NCBI GenBank assembly: GCA_030278955.1
Contig: JAOANR010000003.1
Location: forward strand, 26,737,227 to 26,801,226
Direction: 5' to 3'
Length of the DNA: 64,000 bases
From: Hygrophila difformis
Taxonomy: Eukaryota; Streptophyta; Magnoliopsida; Lamiales; Acanthaceae
A program made the translations under genes and the position numbers. Below, piece by piece: positions 36,601 to 48,600 of the stretch (the stretch's first letter is position 1; each line of letters opens with the position of its first letter). The notes under the pieces are model-generated. The model was not told the DNA's origin, searched no databases, and saw only the letters and a program-made list of their open reading frames with translations.

Positions 36601-39600
36601 ACCGAAGAGTATCAAATCTGGATCGTAGAATCCTTGACAGAATTTTCGTTCGAACTTGTTGGTTATTTTTACCTTAGATCTAGACCGATCTAGGATTGGA
36701 GTTGAACATAAGAATTGTAGATCTATGAGTTTGGAATATTACTGTAAGTTTTTAGAATTTTTCATTGAGATTTGAACCTCCGAACTCGAGCCGATCCGAT
36801 CTGCGTAGAACCGATGTCAAGAACCTTGACAGATTTCATAATCAAACTCGACGAGCAAAACTCTTACTTCGAGTGTTCAAACCTGAAAACTCAAAACTAA
36901 GATTTTGATCCAAAGATCATAAGCTATATTGTGTAAAAATTTTAGAAATTTTCATCAAGTTTTGATACCCCAAATCGTATCGGACACATTCTGCGTTTTT
37001 AAGAATTTGTCAAAGGATGACAGATTTCATAACCGATCTTGATGAGCTTATTCCTATCATTTCTAGCCCGAACTAATCTTTGAGCTCTAAACAAAAGTTG
37101 TTGGAAATCATGTCTAGTATGTCTCTGTAAAATTTCAGAATTTTTGAAGTCAATTTGATATGTCAAAAAGTCAAATCTTTGAAAGGTGTCAAACCTGAAT
37201 CCTGACAGCTTTTTGTTTGAGTCGAAAACTCAATTTTTGACATGCTTCCTATCATTTTTCCGAAAAACTCAAAACACGAAAGTTGTTCGTTGGGATGTTT
37301 TTGAGCTACTGTACAAATTTCAGAACAATCGCCTAAGAAATGGATTTTTAAACCAAAAAGGCGCAAACTGTGACATCGATCGATTTTTGAAATCTTTTAA
37401 ACAACGATCGAGACGTTGGAATTACGATAAAGCTATATTTTTGAAAAATCCCGTTACACCAAATAAAAACATTTTCTGTAAAAGAATTCTTTAGAAACAT
37501 TGGGGAATTTATGACCAAGTTTGATATGATCAATATGGCCAGACGGCTTGTGGACATAAGAGCCCAAGCGAACGGCTAGTGGACATAAGAGCCCTAGCGA
37601 ATGGTCGACCAAACGGCTTGTGGACATAAGAGCCCAAGCGAACGGCCAGTGGACATAAGAGCCCTGGCGAATGGTTATTTATAAATATTGATTATGAGGA
37701 TTGCGGTCACAAGAGCCTTGGTGAATGGTGAACTATAAAAGAAACGAAAAATATTTTGAGAAATGATACTATTGATATTGGCTGAGGCCGCCGGATCACC
37801 GGCTAAATGATACTTTTGAAATTGGCTGCGGCCGCCGGATTGCCGGCTAAATTAAATATTGTTGAAATGGTTATGTAACGGGAGAACAAAATATCTAATA
37901 TTTTTAAGTATCTATCTAGTTATGCCTTGCAAATCATTACCTACAAGAAATGTTTTTATTAAAATTAATTAAAGGCTTTGAAACCCCTAACCCATGCTAT
38001 GTGTTAACTTACTCAGCGCGTTTTTGCTGACCCAAACCATATATCTCCTTTTTCTTACAGAGTACGAAGAACATGCATCGTCATATGCATACATGGGAAC
38101 ATTAGGGGAAATCTTTATTTTAAATCCCTGCCTTTAATTACGACCTGCATGAACGGGACTGTTGAACCCGTGTTTTGGCCATGTCGGCCTTATACTTTAT
38201 TTCCGCTGCACAAATTAAAAATTCCGCTGCAACTCTGATGTATTATTATCTATGAATGGGCTGTTTGAATATTTTAAATCCTGAAAAACCATAGCCTTGC
38301 ATCTCTTTAGTGAGCTCGGAGAAACCGTGCCTTGCTAGGGAGGTGCGGCGGTGGCATCCCGGCCTGGGTTACCAAAACCGGGGTGTTACATATTTTAATC
38401 GAGTGCCAGGAAGAGCCTTGGTGAGAAGATCTCCAACTTGTTATAATATTTCCCCAAATAAAATGTGCCTTGCTATAACATTTCCCCGAATAAAATGACA
38501 ATCAACCTCACTGTGTTGCGTGCCCTCATGGGAACGGGATTTGATGCTATATAAAGAGCTGCCTGATTATCCAACAACATTTTGGTTGCGATCAGAACTT
38601 GAATCCAACTCAGTTAGAAACTGATGAATCCATTTAACCTCACATAGGTTTGTGCCATCGCCATTCGCCAATATTATGCCTCAGCACTTGACCTGGACAC
38701 CACACTATGTTTCTTGTTTCTCCATGACACTAAATTTCCAATGATGAACTCTGGGTGCACTCATGAACTGGCACAATACATTGACAGGATACATCAGGTT
38801 GAGTCGCCGTGATATAATTCAGTTTCCCAACTAAACAATGGAACCTATCAGGTTCTTTAAAGGGTTCTCCATCTTTCATAATACTTGATTTTTTGTCATA
38901 GGAGCAGTCGATGGCTCAACTCCCAAAGGTCCTTTTCCTGAAACTGAGTATGAATAAGAGCCTTCAATGTTGAGATACCCTCAACATCACTTCCTGTCTT
39001 CATGTGATAATAGTATCATCCACATACACAACCAATAAAGTAACCGCTGAATCTGTATGTCAATAGAAGACATGATTGTCCTTTTGCAATACAAGAATAC
39101 AAAGATGTATGCACCCTACCCACACACTTCACTTTTATATTTAAACTTATTAATTTAATTGAGTCATAGCTCCGAGCCTTGATACCACCAATTAATTTAG
39201 TCTTCCCTATTGCCTGGAAAATACTTGCCAAACAACATCACATAATCACATAAAAATTCTCAATTTTTCATTAGTTTGATTTTAGACAAGGAGCGTTGTA
39301 AATCATAAAAAGACAAACATATATATATGTATACACACACATGCATCAGATATATGCAAAAGGTAATTACAGAAGAGTTAAAAACATAAGCAATATGTCA
39401 TAATAGCAAGGTAATCAATTGTTGGCCACAATAGACTAAGTAAAATTTTATATAATGTTTTCTTAGAAAGTCTTGTCCAACCACTAACTTTTATAAAGAC
39501 ACCTATGCCTGAAAGATATTATAAATTCTTTAACACTTTCTCAAAAGCAAAAGCAAATTATTAGTGGAAAAAGTACATTTCTTAAATAATGAAATTAGGG

Positions 39601-42600
39601 GTGAAACATATCCCTAAAATTATTCTTTCCCGGATTTATAAAATCCTTGCAAAATCATTTGCTTTTCCAAAATCATATTTTCAACCCATTGTAATCAGAA
39701 AGCACACAGCATGCACTATCTATATCAATATATAAAAAATATTTAGGATAACCACCTTTAGATACACACAATTCCGCATATACATAAACAAATCAAAATG
39801 AACCAATCCCAACAATCATTAAAATAAAATAATCAATAAAAAGTATAAGTAATCCTTAGACTCTCTAACCTAGTTCAATTCAACCTCAAATCAGAATTTA
39901 GTTGTTGCTACTTAAATTTTTATTCGAAGGTTTTAAACTCCACTTAAAATACAAATGAAGTGATTATTTTATCTGAAGGTATTAAATTCTGAGATCGACT
40001 GTGACTCAATGAAATTCAGCAGCTACAGTAGTAGTAGTAGTAGTAGGATAACCAAATATACCACCATATTGAAGGGAAAGTTGAAAAATTTCGACTTGGC
40101 AACTCTTGTTCCCTGATCACTACACCCTAATTTCATCACAATCGTACTAGCAACACCTTCGCAGCTAGCTAAAGAGAAATGAATTAATACGACCAAATTT
40201 ACAGAGAGAATGGAAAATTGAACAACTTAGGTGAAAAAATGGTCCAATTAAAATTCTGATTTGGTTGCTTATGTTCCTGTGATTCCTATACCCAAATTTC
40301 ATCAAATTCCTACTGGTGATGTTGTCACAGCTCAATAGATAATAGCTAAAGAGAAATAAAAATGTATGATTGTCCTGTCTGTCATTTCCTTTATTGTGTG
40401 CAGATTAATTTCAAGTAATGATAGTCATTATAAGAGACTAAAGGTCTTGTATTTGTGGATGAAAGATAAAAGGACAATGAAAGGAAGATGGTTAGCAACT
40501 ATAATCAATAAAATGAATATCGAGCCACGTTTTAAAATAATTTGCTACCTTCACAGTCGTTTTTTGAAATAAATGCTAAAAATATAAAACCCATCTATTG
40601 AGTGTCCCACATCGGTGAATGAATGGGATCCTCCTTGTTTATATGGATAGGAGCTACTCCACCCATTGCCAACTGTTTTGGGTTGAACCTCCTATCCATG
40701 GTCAATATGGTAACAAAGCCATATGTTGTTGATTCTGGGTGTGAGATCTGATTTCAATTAAGATCAGTATCATCTCAAATGGAGGTGTTGAGTGTACCAA
40801 ATAGTCTGATTTAATTTAAGGTGCCCAAACATTATCGATATGATGATATTACATGCTTTTCTCAAAATTTGTTCAAGAGATGAACAATGGATATGAAGTT
40901 CCAACCTAAAACGCAATTGGCAATGGATGTAGCTCTTATCCATATACAAGGAGGAATCCCACAATTCAGTCGAGTTGGGACACTCAGCACCTCCAATCGA
41001 GATAATATTCATCTCGAAATCGAATCCCGCATCTAGATCGAAACATACACAATCCGGGTACCCATGACTCCAATACCATGATAAATAATGGATATGATGT
41101 TCCAACCCAAAAATAATTGACAATGGGTGGATTAGCTTCTATCCAAGCGGGAATCCTAGAATTCAACTGATGCGGGACAGTTAAAAGTTATTATATGTTT
41201 GCCTGATATATTATATTCTAAAGTTATGTTAGGATAATATTTAAAAGTCATAGGGAATGCTTTCATTTGTTTCAATAGGAAAACTAATCTTCTTTTTCAA
41301 CAACTATAATTGCTAGGGATATATTGTTTATCCTTTTAAACTAGTGGGGTGAACTAAACTATAACAAAAATTATTTTATATCCATAATGTCAAGTGGTAG
41401 CCTTTGTATAGTATTTCTCACTTGTGTTCCTTAGGTAGAGGAAGTGCTGGATGCCAAACTTGTAAGCTTTGCTCATGTGGATCTTCACGATGTCAAGGTA
41501 ACTCCAAGATCATTTCAATTCCATGTGTTTTGGGTTTTAGATTTTCCTAAATTTATTTCATCAGTGGCTGCAGTTGCTACTGGTCCAGCAACATTGCTGC
41601 TGTTATATGTCAATCTCTACTTAACTTTCGACCTTTTCATTTTTACTGTTTGACCCCTAAATATATCAAGGTTCAGCTGATTCCTGAATAAAATGTACTT
41701 CGTATTCACTTGTTACATAGCTAAGCCCAGTTTGACAATACCACCTGCTCCTATTTTATACCAAGTACTTATTCAATTAAGTTGGAATATCTTTAAATAT
41801 ATTGATACTATAGATCATTCTCTACCACCTACTCTTCACACATAGCATACCACACATGAGACTCAATGACTTGTAATTTATATTCCCTCCATCCAACTTT
41901 ATAAGTCACTCTTAGAAAGTATAATTGTGCAAATTTCTTTATTCCATGTCTCTTATAAATTTATTTTTCCTTTATAATTCAAATATTTTTTTATTAGATT
42001 ATTAATTAGGGTTAAATTTATTTTTATTCTTAATATGTACTTCCTCCGTTCTTTTCTAAGTGACACGGAGGGGGTTTTGTCACTGGTCATTGAGTAACTT
42101 TGATTCGAGGTTTTAATACAATTATATATAATAAATATAGTCAAATGAGATCTTGTTAGATTCGTCTAATCACATAGATTTAGAATATCAAATTTTCATA
42201 ATTTTTACTTGTATGCAATTTGAATTATTGAGGATTAAAAATATTTATTGGATTGCATAAAATGTGGCTCCGTGTCATTTAAAAAAGAACGGAGGTAAGT
42301 ATGTTATGTCCTAAAAGGAACAGATAATTATGTTAAAAATATTTAAAATTATATATTTATTAAGGCAGAGGCCTTAGAATGGCCACCCTTAAATTTATAA
42401 GTTTATTTCAATTTAGAAAAGTAGTTGAATCGATAAATTAAGATTTAATAGATTATTGCATTATTATTCAAATTCACATTATGTTTATTACATTTGATAA
42501 TGTGCCACTATTCACACACACAGACTTTCACTTAAAGTTTTATCATAGTTATACAAGTTAAAATATGGCCAAGTATGATTTTGTTAGATTCGTCTCGTCT

Positions 42601-45600
42601 TGTAGTTTTTAAATATCAAACTTTTAGAATTTTTACTTGTACCGACCTTGAGTTATTAATGGTTTAAAATGTTCATTGAATTGTGTAAAAGTGGATCCGT
42701 AAGAAACGTAACGAGACGGAGGTAGTATATATATATTACTTATATATGGCTAACAACGGCGATAAGAATCAAATGTCATAGGTTCGATTCCCTTTTCAAT
42801 CAATATTTCTTTTGAAAATGCATATTTGGCCCCTCACGAATGATATATGAGAAAAATCCATTTTTGGTCCCGTATGATTTTATCTTACTGACTTTTGGGC
42901 CCATGTTCTAAAAAATTTTCACTTGGTCCCATTAGATAAATATCTATTTTTCACCTTTGGACCCATTAGATAAATATTTTTTTTTCACTTTTGGTCCATG
43001 AGTCTATTTTTAACAAAAAAATATTCATTTGGGTTCAATGTACAATTTTTAAAAAATTATTTATTTACAAAATACCTGCAATCCAATTAATAATTCAAAT
43101 ATTTAACTCATACCAACTTCATTTATATATAACAAATAATATTATTTATAGATGAATAATATTTATTAAATAGAAATAATTAAAATTTATTATAAACATG
43201 TGTATATAAGATATTGAAACTTTAAATATTAATATAAATTTTATTTATATATTCTAAATGCAATAATTGTATAATAATAAATATTTTAGTTACTAGTTAT
43301 TACATACCACCTAAGTCCCGATTTGTTTTCACGTTTGGTAATATATTAATATTCACACACAGATTTTCCCTTACAAGTTAAAATATAGCCAAGTGGGTTC
43401 TTATTAGATTCGTCTCGTCTTGTAGTTTTTCAATATCGAACTTTTAGAATTTTCACTTATATCGAACTTGAGTTATTAATGGTTTAAAATGTGCATTGAA
43501 CTACGTGAAAAGTGAGTACGGGAAAAACATATGGATACGGAGGAAGTAATAATTTTATCAAAATTTTTAAAATAAAATTATTTATTTTAATTATATTATA
43601 TTTATTACATTATAAATTTTTTACTATTATTTAATAAATATAAATTTTATATTAACAAAGTTTATAATATATTAAAAACATTAATAATATACTTATTGAA
43701 AAAATTGAAAATTTTACTATATCATAAATATTATTATTTTCTAACAAATTCACAAATATTTTTATTTGTTACGTTAAGTAAATAAATTTGGATTTATATT
43801 AGTTAAATGAATTAATGGATCTTTAATTGGATTTTGGGCATTTTTTTAAAATAAATAAATTTTTTAAAATTGCATATTGACCCCATAGAAATATTTTTTG
43901 TTAAAAGATAGACTCATGGACCAAAAGTGGAAAAAATATTTATCTAATAGGACCAGAAGTGGAATTTCAAGATGTGGGACCAAAAATCAGTGAGAGAAAA
44001 TGGGACCAAAAAGTAGATTTTTCCCATGATATAGTTACACATGCAATAGGTACATTTAAGTCCAGTGGTATTTGAAGGACATTGATATGGGGGTTGGAGT
44101 TGGAATAGTATCCTAAAATACTCTGTCCACCGAAAGCTTTCCTTCCTTGTTTGTTGGCTTGTTAATTACAAAGATTTTGTTTGTGATATTAGTATCAAAA
44201 CTATTTTATCAATGTTTAACGTCTGACTTAACCCACCAAGTGTGATACACCATGGGCTCACCGTAAGGGATTATTATATATTCATAAACCTTTCCTTCAA
44301 TATATTGCTGCACAATTTGTACTTGAATTCTCAACAATCCTCATGTTACATGATATTAGATGAACCTAACACCCCAAAGAAAGCTAGAAACCCACTTTTA
44401 GAAGATAATATTCATGTGAAAATAATGGAGGTGTTATAAACTGCAGTTTGAAAAACGGGTGTTTGGAGTGTTTCGAAGTAGTCTCCCTGCCCCTGCATGT
44501 AAGTAATCTCACACCTTTAAAATTGTGACATGCAGGAAGCCCATAAACAATTTGGCAAAGCTAGTTCTATTTATGACCAGGTATGCATCAGAAGATATAA
44601 CTAATTCAACTGTAATAGACTACAATATTGATAAATCTGCCTTGATTCAGTTTTGTTAGTACTTCTCATCAGCCTTAAGAACTATTTTTCTGTTTTTTAC
44701 TCTTTCCTCACTCTGGCGATTGGTGACCTACGTAAAGCAAAGACCAGAAGTCACAATGACCTAAATCTCTTACTCAGATCAATAGTAAAGAATTTTTGAC
44801 AAGGGACAACAGTTGTAACATGAATTATGACAAATTTATATCGAAACATCTTACAATATAATCCAATAGCACCTATGTTACAGATTTTGTTGTTTTCAAT
44901 CACTCAGTGGAAGAGCTATATTTTTCCTTAGTATTGAATACAGTGCTAATATAATTAGCCTTAAGCTGTCTTATTAAGTATGATTTGCTTTGTCAAGAAT
45001 AATTAAATAGAACAATAAACATCAATGATTAAAATGTGCTTATTTATCAGAACACAGTCCATAGGAATGCCGGAGTATTTAAATGTATTAAATCTACACG
45101 GTCACTGTCTTTTCCCCATCTTATTAAGTGCATGCGATCATTATTTGATTTTTAGAACTGCACGAGTATTTGATTTTTCCACCTATTGATGTTATATTCA
45201 TATGTCAAGTTTTTAATGTATGTTGATTATGCAAATGTCATGTTCTAATTAACTAAACCTTCCAGGTTCGTGAAAAGTTTTTATCCTTAAGGAAAAGTGC
45301 AAGGATGGAAATAGCTAATGCCCTTGAAGAGGTACATGATATTTTGTACTTCATAAATTGAATAAAATTGTTTCAAGTGGCTGTAACTGTTCAGATAGTT
45401 GTCAAGGATAACTATCAACTCTTAAACTCTAATTTGGTGGAGAGATGTTCTAGGAACTTCACAATGCAAGATCATCTTTTGAGCAAGCACGATTTAATCT
45501 GGTTTGTGGATTTGTGTTTCATCAATCTGATAAAAAGTTTGAACTAATAACTTTAAAAATAGCAAGACATTGCAACTCGAACTTATGTTTGATTATCTAG

Positions 45601-48600
45601 GTTAGTGCCCTCTCTAACGTCGAGGCAAAAAAGAGGTTTGAGTTTATAGAGGCTGTTGGTAATACAATGGATGCCCATCTCCATTATTATAAACAGGTTT
45701 GTTATATATTGAGGGTCTTGTATTAATGCATTCTGATATATGTTTCTGCTTATATGAATGATGGTTTTGAAGTTCCTTGTCATGCCAGGGTTATGAGATG
45801 CTGCGTCAAATGGAACCTTATATTAAACAGGTTTTTTGTTGTTCGCTTTCCAGTTTCCACCATACTTTGTTAAAATATCTTCTCTTGTTTCTCCTGAAGA
45901 ATGAATATAACGATAACATTTACTCGACATATTTCTTATACACAAAGGGATGACGTAACAGACACGGGGTAGTGTTCATTCCTCGGGAAAAAACAACACC
46001 TATCACAAAGCCACATGAATTTTTGCAGTTGATAAATTTACTTGTGTGAACTTTGAATCATCCATGGAACATACATGATATATTTTCAGAATGTAGTAGA
46101 TAATATACTAGAACTAAGTTTCAATTCTTTTCCAATTCATTTATGAGTCCAAGAATATGAAATGCTTTTCCAATACTAGTAATTCTAAAAAAGCCAAAAG
46201 GAATACATTATACCCAAATGCAGATCTAGAGAATTCAAGTTTCCCATTAAACCCATCATCAAGCTTTATGTGTGTCAAACTTCTGTTAGATGTCTGCATG
46301 TGGGTTCTTGGAAAGTTTCTGCATGACCTTATATCTTTGTGCTGCCTTTTTCTGCAGTTCCATTTCAACTAAAGCTTTTTCCTATGGTGAATTTTGATGG
46401 TTTTTAGTGGTCCTAAGCAGCCATTACCTAGCCTCTTCAGTTAGGGCATTTGATTGCATGCCATGAAGTTTTACACAAATTATGTATACTTTGTTCAAAC
46501 ATGCTTTGCCAAAATTTAATGCTCTAATAAAGTGATTAGTACAACTCAAAATTGGATGAATTAAAATGCTCTTGTTGCCTATTTACCTAATTTCATTCAT
46601 TGTTGATGTGCTACAGGTCTTGGCATATGCACAACAGGCAAGACAAAATGCAAATTATGAGCAGGCGGCTCTCCATAAACAGATGCAGGAGTATGCAAGG
46701 CAGGTTGATCAAGAGAGCCGACGGAATTATAGTGGACCCCTTCATTCTCCACCTTCAACTAAAGAATCCATACAGAGTTTTCCAAGAAGTTCTCATAAAT
46801 TGATAGAGGCAATGATGCATTCAACTGCTGAAGGAAAGGTACACATTATGCAGTAACTTAGAATTTTAATCATGCGTTGTGTGCTCTGAGTCTGACTGTA
46901 ACAATTCAATAGTTTAGATACAAACCATAAAGCAAGGATATCTCTCTAAGCGTTCCTCTAATTTGAGAGGTGACTGGAAGAGGAGATTTTTTGTTCTTGA
47001 CAGCCGGGGAATTCTGTATTATTATCGCAAACAGTGGAGTAGGCCAGCAGTAAGTAATTGAAGAAGTTGAATGGATGTGTTTACTATAATATTTTCCATG
47101 TTTATCACTTGAAGTCTTTTGCTAAATAAATTATTTGGCACACAGTTTCATGGATCTAGCAGTCAAACTCATACGCATAGAGATTCTCCTTCAGACTCGC
47201 ATTCAGGGTTGTTGAGTCGGTGGCTTTCTTCTCATTATCATGGTGGTGTGCATGATGCAAAATCTGTTGCACACCACACTGTGAACCTCTTAACATCAAC
47301 AATAAAAGTTGATGCAGAGCAATCAGATCTGAGATTCTGCTTCAGGATTATTTCACCAACAAAAAACTACACTTTGCAGGTAAACTATTGTGCTCCAGAT
47401 CTTTGAATATTACATTTCAAGAAATTTGGCAGTGAGGATGGAATAAGTTATTAAGATAATCATTGTTATATTTAAAAGTTTCTTGGTAATGCAGGCAGAA
47501 AGTGAAGCTGATAGGACGGACTGGGTTGAAAAAATAACTGGTGTTATTACTTCTATGTTGAGTTCCGAATCTCTTGACAAGGTAAGCAATGAGTAAAAGG
47601 TTTGACCATTAATTGTGTAAACATGTGAGTTTATATTTCTCATTGTTCCTAACTTTGACTCCTTTTCTCTATGTCTGCAGTATTGTTGTAGCCCAGATAG
47701 TGAAAGTAGTTCAGTTGGAAGTTCTGATTACCAAGATGCACAAACCAACGAAAATTATAGTAAATCAGATAGGGGTCGTAGTAAAAGACATGTTATCCGA
47801 GCATCTAGAAGTTCCCTACAGCTAGGACGCAGTACAAAAAATGAGAAACCAATTGATGTATTGTGGAAGTTGCCAGGAAATGAAAAATGTGCAGACTGTG
47901 GTGCACCCGAACCAGATTGGGCATCCCTGAATCTTGGAATTCTTATATGTATTGAATGCTCAGGAATTCATCGTAATCTTGGTGTGCACATAACCAAGGA
48001 AAGTTGAATCATGTGTTTACAAGTATATTTAATCATTCTTCATATATCAATAATTTTTGTTATTTTTCTCCTATATTCACTCCAAAATATTTGACTTTTA
48101 TGAATGTTTGTCTATATCGGTACATATATGAAAAAATAATTGTAAAAGAATATTGCATTAATGCCTATTGGACTATCGGTTGTTGACCTTTCTGTATTAA
48201 TCTTAAATCTATATTGCAGGTACGATCATTGACCCTTGATGTGAAAGTATGGGAACCTTGTGTCATTTCTATGTTCAAGGCACTGGGAAATGTCTTTGTT
48301 AACTCAATATGGGAAGCATTGTTGCGTCCAAATAGAACAGTTCAAGCGGATGAAGTTCCAATAAGGTAAAGATTGCATTGATCAATATTAATGCAATGTT
48401 CAACCACAATGTAAATTGACAAATGGAATTCATGTTGCAGGTCTTTTGAATCAGATAAACACAGAGGGTTTTTCACCAAACCACGTCCCAACGATCATAT
48501 ATCCCTGAAGGAAAAGTTCATCCGATCAAAAGTATTGCTTATGACAATGCATTTAGCTTCTTTTCCCCAGTTAACTGTTACATGCTAATATTAGAGCGTG

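Larger units (their letters stand above)
30052..38390 (+). mobile_element. Gag-only Ty3-type LTR retrotransposon (TR-GAG) in ARF-GAP intron 4
   Basis: An 8339-bp element with two 3065-bp LTRs, each TGTAATACCCC...GGTGTTACA, and a 5-bp target duplication TATTT at 30047-30051 and 38391-38395. The internal part (33117-35325) has an initiator-Met tRNA primer site, one gag ORF and a polypurine tract, but no protease, reverse transcriptase or integrase. This is the structure called TR-GAG. By eye I found four substitutions between the LTRs (near 30624, 30970, 31052 and 32159, against 35898, 36244, 36326, 37433), so insertion is recent. It is inserted in a copia fossil, in sense with the host gene. 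Confidence 0.93.

Noticed and set aside
41880..41930. Stowaway-like left end (ATTCCCTCCATCC)
   Set aside because: No right end was found; perhaps a fragment, too weak to list as an element.
42770..42795. tRNA-like box B (GGTTCGATTCCC)
   Set aside because: No cloverleaf or matching box A and acceptor stem; at most a SINE fragment.
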